DNA from: Epiperipatus broadwayi
Taxonomy: Eukaryota > Onychophora > Udeonychophora > Euonychophora > Peripatidae
Assembly (NCBI GenBank): GCA_028023455.1
Contig: JAQFVV010001047.1
Coordinates: 59,841 to 123,840 of the forward strand
DNA: 64,000 nucleotides
Direction of reading: 5' to 3'
Shown: in pieces, positions 1 to 13,262 of the stretch
How the letters are laid out: each line of letters opens with the position of its first letter
Position numbering within the stretch: the stretch's first letter is position 1
Made by a program: the position numbers and the translations under genes
The notes under the pieces: generated by a model
What the model was told of the DNA's origin: nothing
Databases searched by the model: none
Seen by the model: the letters and a program-made list of their open reading frames with translations, nothing else

Positions 1-2905
1 CCATCCTTCTTCAATATGAACTACACTTATTTCAATAATAAATACCCCATCTTTTCAGTAGAATTCTGCTCTCTGGAGAAGGGTGTTTCTTTCCCAATGC
101 CTTCTCCTTTTATACCCATCATAAAAACTTCCTTAATTGACCTACTTTATTATTTGCCACAACTGCACTGACCTCAGTGCTAAACTCCAAGTTCTTCTGT
201 TCTCAGATCATTTAGCCATTCAAGTCTCACTGTCAATTGATCCATTTTTCTCAGCTCAGTCTCATCACTCACTCACCATCAGACTATTAAACAAATCAGT
301 CACTCCGGCCTCAATTTTCTTAGAAGCTTACATTCTAATTCACAAGTGAGTTTATCTCATTACCTTATATTTAAGTCTGATCATCCTTTGTTGGCATACT
401 CAGTTCACCCACTAATTCTTATACTAGAAGAACCAAAGGTCTAAAACACTTATTAAAAGACATAGATAATATTGCCAAAAAAGTTAGCTGATCTCTCTTC
501 CTCTGACACTACCCCACAACTCACCTTAGAATTTAAGACTCAATACCTCAATAAACAGAAATGCCTTGCACAATACATTGCTACTAAAAGAACTAAAATA
601 TTTCTTGTAAACTATCATAAATGGACATGCAGTTGTATCAGGTGGACCTTGGGTGCCTCCCCCAGACCTACCCCTACAATGCTTGATACAGGCCACAACC
701 AATGCTCCGGCCCAACCACTTCAAGACCAAGTTACAAATGAGATTTTCAAATTGGAAACAACTGAAAGAAGTCCAAGTTGGATTCTTCTCACAACATTAT
801 TGAAGCCTCAATCATTCAGAAGTTAAAAGCATTTCCTGAGCGCGTACATCCTAGAATCCATGGCATTCCTAGATTTGTGCTTCTACATATTTCCTACTTC
901 ACTGCACCAATAATTCATCATCTAATAGATTTTCTTGCTCAAGACTTCTACAAGATTCCAGACCTATACTGGGTGGTGATGGTCCCTTTCTTAAAAAGCA
1001 ATTAAACACCTCTCCACTGTCCAACATCAGGCCAATCTCCATGATTCCCTCGTTAATCAAAATCATAGAGTCTATAGTCTAAGATCACATTCAACATCAA
1101 ATCTATCTTCATATCTCAAAATTTCAATTTGCCCAAAAGGGACTATTGCCCACTGAGGCAATCCAGCACTTCCTTTTCCTCATTGAACACACTAGATGCT
1201 ATAACAAACCCAAACCTATGGTCATCCAACTTGGAATTTTTCTCCATCTTCGACTGTGTTGTGCCCTCAATTCTGTTCCAAACCCTTCAGGACTACAAAA
1301 TTCCAACTCCTTACATTCGCATCATTGGTAATCTTCTACTTAATAGATCTATCTTTACCTCGCTTGATGTTAAGTTATCCGATGGCTTCTGACCACATCT
1401 GTCAATCCCTCAAGGATTGCCCCTTGCAACACTTTGCTTTATAACATACCTGAATCCACTACTCTGGCAAATAAAATTTAAGCTTCCAGGCATATACATC
1501 CTAGCTCTCAAACAAACCATTCATCACATTTCATTTCATATGTTGATGGATGTCTCCATTTTCCTTCCGGATCAATCTCACCTACTTTCATTACTTCACC
1601 CAATAAACACTTTTGCCAACAAACTTAATCTTCACATTAACTTCTCCAAATCCTCAATGTGGAACATTAAGACTGGTCTACCTATCACTTAAATCTTCAC
1701 ATCAAAACCTCAACCTTTCTTAGGTTTTCCGATTGCCCTATCTCAATCAGCCATCACTAAGCAAGTCCAAAATATGATATTAAATAAAACCAAGAAAACA
1801 ATTGCCTCACTAATCAACATTTCCTTATCACTTCCAGGAAAAGTAACACTTCTTAATACCTTGGTCTACTCCAGGCTTAATTACTGCCTACCCATCATCA
1901 AACTGACTAAACTCTTTTGAAAGATCTATGAATTCTCTCTGCTCAAAATTGCTCTGGAAGGGCAGGGTAGTTGCCATCCTCAAGGCCCAAATGCCTAAAG
2001 ACCTCAATGGTCTTGGACTGCATTCGGTCTCAACCTTTATTTTCAAAAGTCCATATCTTTACTCTGCTCAACATGCCTGAAACTACCACAGTTATCACTT
2101 CCATTGATTATCAATTCTACTGACACACCACCTCCACTCTCAAGCCACTGTCTAAGATACACATGAAAACAGATCATCAAAGTACTACCTTCCACCGAAC
2201 TTACCCTAGATGGTAAAAGGTCCTCCTGGGATACTTACACGCTAAAATACCCATCTCAAACTTTATTCCCTACTACATTAGGTGTTGCTAATAAAGCCTT
2301 ATTCACAAAGCAAAACTTCTCTACATTGAAGCCAAGCATATAGACTTCATCCTTAAACTTAACATGGCCTCTCTTCCTACCAGTCATTTCCTTGTTGTCA
2401 GAAGACACTTTACCAAGATTTCCTCACAATGTTAACTTTCCATGTTACCTGATGAAACCATTCCACACCTATTTTACACATGCCCTGCCCTCAAGTCAAT
2501 CAGATTTCATTGCCACTGTTTCTTTAGACTTCAAAGATGCTTTATCGGTACAAATCACACTCAAACAAGAAACTTATGCCATGATAAAGTTGTTCATTTT
2601 TCTCACTTTCTCCTTGTGGCGCAAATATTTGGGCACTTTAAAAGCACAACTCAGCTTATTTTCAACAAACTACTCTCACAAGAAAAAACCAGAGACTCTG
2701 TACTACCTATCACCAGCATGCCTCTATAAAGATACCTGGGCAAAGATCACTCTATCGGCTGAATAATCTAATACCTTTGCCCTGTTTTCTCACATACCCT
2801 GGTTGCCAACAAATACAAGATTCTGCCAAGTTCAAGTTCATCTTTCTCGTTGTTAATTACATAGTCTCAAGGGTCAAACTTGCATTTTATAGCCTAATAA
2901 AGTTT
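1..2905 (+). mobile_element. Decayed non-LTR retrotransposon (LINE) with AP-endonuclease and reverse transcriptase remnants
   Basis: Several plus-strand open segments in shifting frames together read as a LINE ORF2. At 137-349 the peptide contains SDHLAIQVSL, matching the SDH motif near the C-terminus of AP-type endonucleases. At about 960-1,140 a segment reads SPLSNIRPISMIPSL, the usual entry to LINE reverse transcriptase. At 1,250-1,392 the frame reads FDCVVPSILFQTLQDYKIP, the palm block holding the first catalytic Asp. At 1,395-1,440 a frame reads SIPQGLPLATLCF (RT block with PQG). At 1,540-1,690 DVSIFLPDQSHLL follows a mutated YADD box. At 2,442-2,490 LPDETIPHLFYTCPALKS resembles the C-terminal zinc-knuckle-like region. 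An AATAAA-type signal lies near 2,893. Frameshifts and stops make it inactive. The 5' end lies outside the window. The clade is not resolved. Confidence 0.8.
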
Positions 2906-3060
2906 ATTTTAAAAACAAAAAGCATATTGTTTAGACTGAGTTTGATAAGCAAACACAAACTAAATGAATTAATAAAAAATTACTTAAATTTATTAGTAAC
3001 GAATATAAAATTGTTGCTTATATATTTGCAACTATCACTAGATTTATATCTATAATAATA

Positions 3061-5310
3061 GGATCTTAGGGCATATAAATATTTAAAGTTTCAAACCATG
3101 GTTTTCTGCAGATGTAGTTCTTTTAAAATATTTATGAAGGTCTTCATTAGTTCCACCAAAGATGATAGTTATCTTCCTGATGTACTTGTGATGTTAGACA
3201 GAGTATGCAGTAGCATTGATGTTAGATAGATATAATATCAGCAAATCTTGGATTGTTCTGACAGCACTGTTCTGTCTTCATGGCATTATTAAAGCAAGTA
3301 GTGGTAGGTTTTAGAAAACTTCGCATTTGTTCTGAATCCCTATGCATTGTAAGTATTTGACTGATATATTTTTGCTTGTCTAGCCGCACATGATAGATAG
3401 CTTTCTGATAGATAAAAGTCTTCATACTTGCCATTATAAATGAAGTATTGAAAAATACTGTAAAACAGTCAACAAGATATGGCTATTCAAGTCATGGTGG
3501 AAAACTTTCAACCAGCAGTTTCTCTCCTCTGCATGGGATCACTGCAACACTGCTCTTGAATTGAGTCTTCAAATAAACTAAAATAGACTGGACTGTTTGT
3601 TTTAGATCTATTTATATCCATTCGATAAATGTTTTTCAAACAACACATTCTTCATCAACTAGTTACAAGATTTGACATCTGTTGTTTTTTTTACATGTTT
3701 TTTGAAAAACATTTTCTTCATTCCTTTCACATGTTAAATAAACAATTTTATAGATATTTTAATATTATATTATGATTTAATAAATAAATGAACAAAAGAA
3801 AAGAAGTTTTTTTTTTCATTTATTTACATTAGTTAGTGACAGAAAGAAAAAAATCATTACAGCATTTTAAAAATGGAACAATAACTTTTAAAATTTTAGT
3901 AAACTCAAGATTTTAATCCCATATTTAGATCTGCCATTTAATTTACTATAAAAATTGATAGGTTTTTAAATTTAAACTTCCATTTAGAAGGCAGATCAAG
4001 AAAGTAGAAAATGTGTTAGATTTTTATAATTATGCAATTCAAATTTCTTGCCATATCAAAACTATTACTGTCTCTTCCTTTATAGTGCAATTAATCATTT
4101 TATTGTTTTTCATTTATTACAAAGTAACTTTATAAAATATTTAATCACATGGTCAAATGCATAAACTAACATTCTTTGAATTTTTTAAACCAATTATTTT
4201 TCATGCAGCTTTCTAATATAACTAATTCAAGCTGCTATCAGATTTGTTTCAGTTACAATATTAACCAATGCATTCTTTTAGATATCGGACTCACATCTGA
4301 GAAATCTAGAAATTTAATTTTAATTTTTCATCCTCTATTGAGAAATTTTGCTAAGTTTTTTTTACAGCTTTAAAATTCACATATATTTTTTATCCAATAT
4401 TTTAATTTCAAAAAAATTTTAAAGATGTCAGGATAATCGAATAAGCAAGAATTTCAAAGTTTCTTAGATTCCACAATAATGGCAAGCTTAAACTTTGTGT
4501 GATTGCTTCAAGAAAATATTATGATAGTTTAAAAACTTGATTTTTTGGAAAAAAGTTTATAATAATTTTTAAGTAGTAATTGTGTAATAATTATGGAAAT
4601 CAAAATATATTATTACATATATTTATTTTTTACAGAAAATGTTTTATTTTTAAATATAAGATAATATATTCTTCTGAGTAATGTTACCATAGAGATCATC
4701 GTTGCAAAAAATACAACTGTTGAGAAATGTCATCACTAAACAGTCTGTTGTAACATTTAGTGAAATCATAAAAATAACAAAAAAAAAAAATTAAAATTTT
4801 AAAGCTTAACCCAGTAAGTCCAAATTGCATTCAGTAGCTCCTGTTCAGAAGTTTAGAGTTTTAACTGAGTTTGTACTGAATTGGTAAATCATACACATAC
4901 GAGTCTTAGACCATTCGATCTGCCATTAAGTTACGATTTAAATGAGGCATGTATTTTTTTTCTATGATGAAATTTTGATTTTTTACGATTTTTTTCTCTA
5001 AAATACAATTTAAAAATTTTTTTTTTCTCATTTTTTTTTTTTGAGATTTGCTAACCGTAAAGCTTTTTTAGAATTGAATTGCACTCTCTTACCACATCAT
5101 ATGGATATGAAATTGGCTGTGTGTGTTTGTAAGCCTTTTTTTTATCTAGAATTTTCATGGCAGTTCAGATTTGGAAGCTACAATGTCAAAAAAAAAAAGG
5201 ATTGAAGTAATATTTTATCTGCAAGGACAGCTGTGGTAACCATATCTGATGCCTTCATGACTGGATTCAAATGTGAAATGGAATATAACATTTAACCAGG
5301 ATTTTGTGAG
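3061..5310. other. A/T-rich intergenic or intronic sequence, no gene recognised
   Basis: The stretch 3,090-3,600 is less A/T-rich and holds a 70-codon minus-strand frame (3,222-3,434). That frame has no domain I recognise and no convincing splice sites. The rest is A/T-rich with homopolymer runs, for example near 4,780 and 5,015-5,040. Confidence 0.5.
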
Positions 5311-5317
5311 TGTGGAA

Positions 5318-5855
5318 TTAGTTTTATTACTTATTTTTTTATACAATTAAATACATATGGAAAACAATAAATATGCTAGAGAATTTTAGATAATTTACAT
5401 TTCAATGATATAAAAACATACACAACCAGACTCGATCATATATGTATATTTAGTGCGATAGGCAAGATATATTATGATTTTATTTGAGTATTCAATTAGT
5501 TTTATTATGTATTTTTATTACTTATTTTTTTATATAATTAAATAAATATATGTGACAAACAATAAATATGCTATAGAATTTTAGGCAATTTACATTTCAA
5601 TGATATAAAAACATACACATTCAGACTCTATCATATATGTATATTTAGTGCAATAGGCAAGATATATTATGATTTTATTTTGAGTATTCAATTCGTTTTA
5701 TTACGTATTTTTATTACTTATTTTTTAATATAATTAAATATATGTAGAAAACAATAATTATGCTATAGAAGTTTACGCAATTTACATTTCAACGATATAA
5801 AAACATACACAGACTCTATCACATACCCTCAGCCATCCACTCTCAAACATCATCT
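5318..5855. repeat. Tandem repeat, about 193-bp unit, about 2.8 copies
   Basis: The block starting TTTTATTACTTATTTTTT recurs at about 5,324, 5,516 and 5,711, giving spacings of 192 and 195 bp. Each unit also carries AAACAATAAATATGCTA, CAATTTACATTTCAA and GATATAAAAACATACACA in the same order. The third unit is partly degraded and ends near 5,830. No coding capacity is visible. Confidence 0.85.
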
Positions 5856-8800
5856 CCCACACATATATATAATCAGTGCTCATAATATATTTGTTTATTT
5901 TGATGTTTATTGATTTTACTTAGTTTTTATTCATTTTATCTTAGAGAAATTTTTGTATATTTATTTTTTCATTACACTTTATTTTCTTGAAAAGAATATA
6001 TATTTTAGGTGGCCCCTCTTCTCTAATAATATAAGGTACCGGTCAGTTTTGTCTGTTCATATAACAAGATCTAGCATGTAGGCAAAAATACCTTGAGTCC
6101 AATCATGCACAAGACATAAGTCAGGAACACTCATGACCTCTGCCCTATTTTCCGATCTACCAACTTATAAGCAACAATCCTGATGATACCGATCTAATTT
6201 ATCTCTCTCCACTGGCATCGCAAAGTGGAGACACAAAGAGACTAATTTGAAATCATATAATGAAACTCTTTTGTCATAAATATCATAAGTTTGAACCATT
6301 TAAAGGTCGCGACTTTTCACATTACTTATATATATAGGATTAACGGAAGATCATCAAGTCAGAGCAAGCATAATTTAATAACTAAAATATTAATATTTTA
6401 AATAAAAGAAACAATAATCTTGCAAACTATGATATATATAAGATTTATTAATTTAAATAAAATACACATAAATACTTGGTTTATATTATTTCATTGATCG
6501 TCATTGGCCTCTTGACATACATATAATTTGATTTATATTTATATGGCAACAACAGGTAAATCACATTAAATTTGTTTATAACTTGTGAAATGACAAATTT
6601 TATTTATTATTTTATTTTATTGCGGCTAGCTCATATGTGAATAATTAATAAATACTGACGAACACAGTTAATTTTAGCACTATGAGAGTAATTATCTTTG
6701 CAAGATACCAATCCACCCCCCCCCCCCAAAAAAGTAGCACTTGACAGATTTAGTTTAACAAATTACTTTAACTTATAATATTTCATACTATTATTTACTG
6801 AGTGAGAAAATGCATGTGGGATAGTTCGTTAAAATATCTATAACAATCGCATCATAATGTGGTGCATATAAGAAAATAGTTATATATAAAAATAAAAAAA
6901 AAGACAAACAAAAGGGAACTGTTTAGTGAAATCACATGGTTTATGGATATTCATAAGTTTGATTTATGGCAAAGAACTTTATGAGGGTGGTGTATGCATG
7001 GTGGCATAATTAGGTGATCCAATCCCGGATCCAGAAAGGTGCTTCCAAATTTAAGGACAAAGAATGGCAGCCGAATTCTTCCTGCTACTTTGGCAGATTC
7101 AGTTCACAAAACGAAGGCGTCGCCTATTAGTAATGATAGGCTGGATCTTTCCTGGAGTGACCCTATGTAAGTAGCTCATACGATGAAATAAGTCCCATGG
7201 GGGGGGAATATGACCTGTCTTCTTGGACTTGGAACAAAGATAAAGGGCTCAGTTTACTAAACTCCTGGGGAAGGAAGGACAAAGACACACATAGGTGTAT
7301 TTGAACATGGAGGTCTGTTTGCATACAATGCTTGAAACGAAAACATACAACATTTTTAAACTAAGGATGAATGACTGATAACCTATATATGTATTGGGAA
7401 TGTCCAATGTAAGGGTATGATTAGATTACTAAACAGTAATGGATCATTTAAACTTATCAATAAAATACACACACTACTTTAATTTATATGTGAACTCCCC
7501 ACCACATTAACGAAGATGATAATTCGGTCATAAGTGCTTTATATTATAATAAACATAATTAGATATATATGAATGGGGTGGTGGTTATTAATTTCAGATT
7601 AAACATTTAATTTCATATAATAATTTTGAATTTTTAAAATTAGTGCTTATTATTTAAATAAAAAAAAACATTTCTTAGAAAAACAGATTTCTACTCTGTT
7701 TTTTTACAATAACATTATGAGATAATTAATTTGTTTTCCCCTAATTCGCCAAGCGCTCACTAAGATAAAAATAACAATACTTGTTTTACTTAAAGTTAGT
7801 CTAGTCACCCCATAAAGTAGAGAGGGGTAAAAGAAAAAGAAAAATGCATACTGCAAATGAGAAATTATTGGCATATCATTTAAATATATAAAATATAAAA
7901 CATAATAAGAGTTGTAAAATATTATTACCACATGAAAGTGAAAGAATCATATTATACTTATTTAGTAGAGGTTCAATGATAAAATTTAGAGAAGGTTATA
8001 TAGAGTTAAGTACATGCTAATCTCAGGTAAGTAAATTACAAATTGTTTAAATGAAATATTTAATTTCTGGTCAAAAGATCAGCTGATAGAATGATATTTT
8101 TAATTAGACAGGGTTATGAGAAATATTTACTGAAGACTGAACTTAATAATTTAAACATTAGGCAGCAGCTAGAGTTCTTTACCTTGGTAATTAGTAGTGA
8201 TTCTAGGTGATTGCAGTCTATCTAGTTAGATTCGGTTAGACAGGTAGATAGCATTTTCATTATTCAGTCTTTAAGTACATTAAAGTTCATGGGTAATGGG
8301 ATCCTGAGTGATGAGTGCAAGAAAGAGCATGTTGAACAAAGCGAAAGGTGAAAATTTCCACTACTCACGACACATTAAATTGCTATAATGACGAATGTGG
8401 GTTATATTTACCATTGCTGCTTTATAATTACAAGTCTCTTCTTTGGGATTCAAATCTAGCAGTATTTATACTATTTTCAGTTTATCTTGTAATGCACTTT
8501 AGTTGCTAGACCTGAGGTACTTTATGCACTTAGCGGACCTGGAATTTGCCGACCGGATGCACTTTTTGTTCATGTAAGTTTTAAAAACAATGCAATCCTG
8601 TTAGAAATTCTCGAATGATTGTTTTAAAATATGATCTAAGATTTTTAAATAAATTTGCAATGGAGAAAACATCCATTAATGGATCTTATATTATTCTATA
8701 AAATTATCATCTGTTTTAGATGGACTAATGGATTTCCGGTAAATTGTCTTAATTACATTCGAGAATATTCCACAGGATTGCGTCAGCCTTTTTTCTGACT

Positions 8801-9018
8801 GCCATAACTTAAAAAAATAATAAATTATAAACATAATTTTAAATATTTTGCTTTTATACATTTTTTAAAAAATAATCTTCCCTCAAATATAATATGTACA
8901 CATCCATTACGCATTTATACGAATCAAATATTTATTTATTAAAGGTAATTACATTAAGATATATATCTACGTCAGTTATTATTTTAAAAGTTAAGCAAAA
9001 AAAATGTATTAATAAATG
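5856..9018. other. A/T-rich non-coding region with scattered single-copy-like patches
   Basis: No gene recognised. Patches of more balanced composition lie at 6,020-6,340, 7,010-7,330 and 8,490-8,580, without a recognisable frame. A poly-C run followed by poly-A is at 6,714-6,735. The segment at 5,985-6,020 (CTTGAAAAGAATATATATTTTAG) resembles part of the repeat unit at 9,166-9,530, so a diverged copy of that family sits here. Confidence 0.5.
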
Positions 9019-9019
9019 C

Positions 9020-9053
<34 letters not shown>
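9019..9053. repeat. Microsatellite (TA)n followed by (TG)n
   Basis: An uninterrupted run of TA dinucleotides passes directly into a run of TG dinucleotides. Confidence 0.9.
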
Positions 9054-9165
9054 AAGGATGGAGTTTGAATATGATTTGGTGGGGGGAGATTCTGAGTGGG
9101 ATGTGAAGCTCAATCTGAGTATCAGATTGACTGCTTCAATAATAATTAATTATATTTTTAAATAT

Positions 9166-9530
9166 ATTACAATTTACTAAAGTTCTTTTTGCATAATATC
9201 TCATAAGTTGTTCTTACTGTTTGATATTTATTTGAGTACACTTTTTACTTGAAAAGAATACACATTTTAGATCACACTCCATTTTTCACTAATATAATAT
9301 AATTAATATATAATATTATAACATAATACATTACAATTTACTAAACTTCTCTCTGCATAATATCTCATAAGCTGTTTTTACTGTTTGACATTTATTTGAG
9401 TATTTTTTATTTGAAAATACACATTTTAGATCACCCCCCTTTTTTCATTAATATAATATATTAAATAATATAATACATTACAATTTACTAAAGTTCTCTT
9501 TGCATAAATATCTTGTAAACTATTACTGTT
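9166..9530. repeat. Tandem repeat, about 150-164-bp unit, about 2.3 copies
   Basis: The block ATTACAATTTACTAAA begins at about 9,166, 9,330 and 9,478. It is followed in each case by a TTCT..TGCATAA..TCT segment. The two complete units also contain TGTTTGA(T/C)ATTTATTTGAGTA and ACACATTTTAGATCAC. The second unit is about 15 bp shorter than the first. The array ends in a poly-C run near 9,532. Confidence 0.8.
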
Positions 9531-10256
9531 ATCCCCCCCCCACTAAAAACCAAACAAATTTCTAATAAATACCCTGCATGAAAAGACAACCAAACATTTC
9601 TAGTAGATACCCTGATATGGAAGGACAAAATCTGGATCAGTTAGTTAAAATGGAAGTTACCAATCACATTGTTTTTGTAATTTTTTCACTGAAAAATTAT
9701 CTCAGGCTTACTAAGACATATTATATATCATTTTTTCCAGCAATTTATGACAAATATGATGAAGCTGTCTATGAAATTGTCATTTTAACATTTAACCATC
9801 AAAATTTAGAATTTGTAAACAAATGTAAAAATAAAGATGTTTAAGTGTTAAAAATGTCTTTTTCTTAATTTTTTTGAAGTAATTATTTTATCATTCTTTC
9901 ATATTTGCTCTGTCTAACAATGTATATATATTTATATTTATTACTATAAAATAGAAAATATATTATAACTTATATTTCTTGTAAATTTTTTAAAAAATTA
10001 AAGATGGCATCTTGGGATTCTAAGAGTTTTAAATTGATAGATTTACTAGATATTAAAAATAATTTGTTCAGATTTTTAAAACAAACATTAAACAAAGAAG
10101 TTTTAATTGATTTTGCAAATTGAATCTGCTCCATCTGAAATTTGATGAAACAGTGCTTTTTGATTAAAATTTAATTTTTAAAATAATTTTGAAAATCAAA
10201 TGTGATTTTTTAAAATTTATTTAATTTCTAAACAAAAATACCTATTCTAATGAGGA
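9531..10256. other. A/T-rich non-coding sequence
   Basis: An 88-codon plus-strand frame at 9,578-9,844 has no recognisable domain and biased composition, so I do not call it a gene. The rest is A/T-rich and featureless. Confidence 0.5.
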
Positions 10257-10275
10257 CAAATTTATTATATTCTGA

Positions 10276-10482
10276 TAAGTAATATTTACTGAGGCTATAA
10301 CCTCAATAATATGCGTGTAAAATACGATAGTAGGGACCTCTACAGGTATTTTAAACCACAAGCTTACACTATGGAAGAAAAGAGGGGAGCGTAAACTTGT
10401 GGTTTAAAACACCTGTAGAGGTCCCTACTATCGTATTTTACACGCATATTATCGAGGTTATAGCCTCAGTAAATATTACTTA
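10276..10482. repeat. Long near-perfect inverted repeat (hairpin, about 92-bp arms, 22-bp spacer)
   Basis: Left arm 10,276-10,368 and right arm 10,391-10,482 are reverse complements with only a handful of mismatches. The arms include GTAGGGACCTCTACAGGT and its complement. The flanks look duplicated: a segment ending in ATATTCTGATAA is present just before the left arm (10,257-10,278) and again at about 10,503-10,528. This would fit a target duplication or an older flanking repeat. There is no coding capacity, so it is a fold-back or MITE-like element. The low divergence between the arms points to a young insertion or to gene conversion between them. Confidence 0.9.
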
Positions 10483-10689
10483 TGTAATCAATGTGCGTTT
10501 AATAAATTTATAATTATATTCTGATAAATAATATTGGTTTAAAATTAAAGTGAAACTTGAATGCTTAAAGCAAGTGAGAACAAATCTATCAGAATGCTAA
10601 TGCTGTACAAGAGGGTTAATCAGTATATGACAAAGCATTACAAACGGTAGGTTAACTATTAGATAAAAAGTTAAATTAAAAAAATCTTA
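10483..10689. other. Short A/T-rich spacer between the hairpin and the PLE compound
   Basis: No feature recognised beyond the duplicated hairpin flank at 10,503-10,528. Confidence 0.4.
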
Positions 10690-11014
10690 TACAAATTTAT
10701 AAAATTCATTATGACGTTCTTTCATATAAATTATAATAAATAATAGAAGTCATAAACAACAGCTGTATGAATATATAGATATATATTACTAACAATAAAT
10801 AATACACAAATGCCTTTTTGGCTTATGGTTTCATGCCCTTTTCAAATGTTAATCATCTATTTTAACATTAATCAATTATTGCAGATAGAAGACCATAATG
10901 GAAGTAAAATAACAACAATAACAAATGAAACATCATAAAATAGAATCAAACCTTCATATAGAGATGTAATAAAACTTCAAAGAATTGATTATATAACATA
11001 ATATACTGAAGCTA
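10690..11014 (-). mobile_element. Penelope-like element 3' end, left copy
   Basis: This is the reverse complement of 23,265-23,760 at moderate divergence. Shared blocks include GCCCTTTTCAAAT, ATCTATTTTAA, TTTTACTTCCATTAT and AACCTTCATATAGAGAT. It lies downstream, in element orientation, of the decayed coding part at 13,263-14,132, from which it is separated by an insertion. Confidence 0.7.
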
Positions 11015-13262
11015 CATATATATATATATATATTTCATGTCTGTAAATTAAAAATCACCAGGTTTCAAAATTTAAAAGTTTTAATAATTTTAATAAATAA
11101 AACTTGTATAGATATTTTATGTGCAAAGATAAATGTACACAGTATAATTAATTATAAAGTTATTTTTGTTAAATCAGGTTAAAAACATGATATTTTTCTA
11201 AAGTTTGTAAAAGAAAAAAATATAATTGACTGTACATTTATTTTTAAAAGTATGTTAAAATATAAGGTGTTTTTCTATTAAAAGTGGAAATGACAATCTC
11301 AGAAAAAAATAAATGGTTGTAAACAGTTTGGTAGATTAAATGAAGAAGATAATTGCCATGATTTAATTAAAAAGGCTGTTATTTCAGCTCAAAGATAAGA
11401 ACTTGCAAATAAGCTTGGACCATAGCGGATTCTCTGGAGTTATCTATAGCCAATAGATCAAAGGATCCAAAAGATGAGCAATAAATCTGAATTTTAATGA
11501 AAAACTAATTCCAGCGACTATAAATAATGCTTACAATTTATTCTGCAATTAAATCATCTGCTTCCATTATTCTTTGTATGCTGTTATTCTGCAAGTCAGT
11601 TAATTAATCTGCTAGTTCATGCCAGATCTACCCTGCAAGAGTATAAAAACCATTATCTGTCTTGCTTTGTCAAACTGGCAGAGGGAATTCTGAAAACTCT
11701 GTCACTGAATCCCAAAAAAGAAGTCATCAACAAATGAATAAACTACCCACATATGTGTCTGTAATACATATCCACCTGAGATGAGTAAAGTCTGATGTCC
11801 AATGCCACAGAAAGAACCTGCCAGGATAGCAATATGAAATTATTGCTGAATTATCCTAATAAAATCTAAATTGTGACTTAAACCTTCTGCCATAGCTATG
11901 GTTAAGTAAATAAAATATGCAGAAATAAGCCAATACCTAAAGAACTGAACGCGAACTTTTACACTATAGTAATAGATATGAACTTTAAATAAATTTCTAC
12001 TTAATTATTATTTATCTCTGTTTATGAGCACATGGCAGAAGATTGTGATGCTGTTTTTTTATGTCAGTTTAGTTAGCAATTATTTAAAATAGTAATTTAT
12101 ATAAATCAAAGTATAATTTAGTAATCTCTGGCCATACTATTAAGGATCTATATGTTAATTAAATGTCATTTTCACTTTATTGAATATTATGTTAAACCAG
12201 CAAGTTAATAAATTATAAATGGGCATCAATTGCACTGCATAGACAAGATAGATTAAGGTTATATATGATAGGTTTCAGATTGAACAAGTTGCACTTTTGT
12301 TGTCAAGATATTGATAAAAATGAATAGCTGTCAATCCATCAATTCAGGTTATGCTAGTTACATCTGACACTCATTCTTATGTAACAGTTTAGTGAAATGA
12401 TTGTAAACCATTATGTGACTGCTGGTCACTTACTTTCATTATTTGTTTAAACAGTAATGTGTAGTAGATGAACAATTTCTATCATATATTATCTATTTTT
12501 ATTTCATACATGTTGAGTTGTGATACATTTGCAACTGCCAGTCACTTATATGTGGTACCAAATACTTTAAGTAGTACGCTGTAGAAGTTTAATTCCTACC
12601 ATATGCATATAATTTATACATATATTGGTTTTTGTCAGAAACAATTGTAGTACAGATGTGATTTCCAGTATACTGCAATTATTTTATTTAAATTCCTTGC
12701 TAATATCATAATGGAATTGAGTACACAGTCGATTATTTAAACTTTTCTTCATTTATAATATTATATTATCCTCATTTGGCAAAGTCGTTTAGTCTTAAAC
12801 AGCGATAATGAGATGTGAGTGGTTAGGTGTCTAGGCAGTAGATTGGGATCATTCAAAAACATCTAATGATAATACCCTAAATTAGAAATTTGCATATCTC
12901 AATTGTTTAAAGACATTTGAACTATGTGTACTACATCTGTACACAAATTAAAATACTAATAAGATTTAGAAAGGTTGTTATCTTTAATTAATTTATAAAA
13001 CAAGTAACTAAAATGCTGCCAGTGTGATATTTTGTATATATGTAAATAAATTGTTTGTCTCATTATTATTGTCAATTTGTCATCATTATTTGCAATCAAT
13101 AACTGAAGTAAAATAGTTAAGAGTTTCTTTTTTCTCCATGACCTTAGCAGGCTATGAAAAAAAAAAATTATTAGTCTGTGATGTCAGAATGCACATGTGG
13201 ATTGCCCTCAGGTAATTTCCATATGGGTTGCACAATTTTGTCAGTGCCAATATAGAATAAAA
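11015..13262. other. About 2.25-kb insertion in the left PLE arm, unclassified
   Basis: Homology between the left and right PLE copies breaks here and resumes at 13,263. The two borders carry GAAGCTAC (about 11,006-11,013) and AAAGCTAC (13,260-13,267), possibly a diverged target duplication. A degenerate tandem pair of about 120 bp is visible near 12,410-12,610: TGCTGGTCACTTA versus TGCCAGTCACTTA, each followed by ..ATTTCTA/ATTCCTA-CATAT. No coding frame is recognised. Confidence 0.5.

Noticed and set aside
3222-3434. 70-codon minus-strand frame as an additional RALGAPA or other exon
   Set aside because: No resemblance to the expected RalGAP C-terminal residues and no clear splice borders.
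9578-9844. 88-codon frame as a gene
   Set aside because: No domain, no conserved splice pattern, composition like surrounding A/T-rich DNA.
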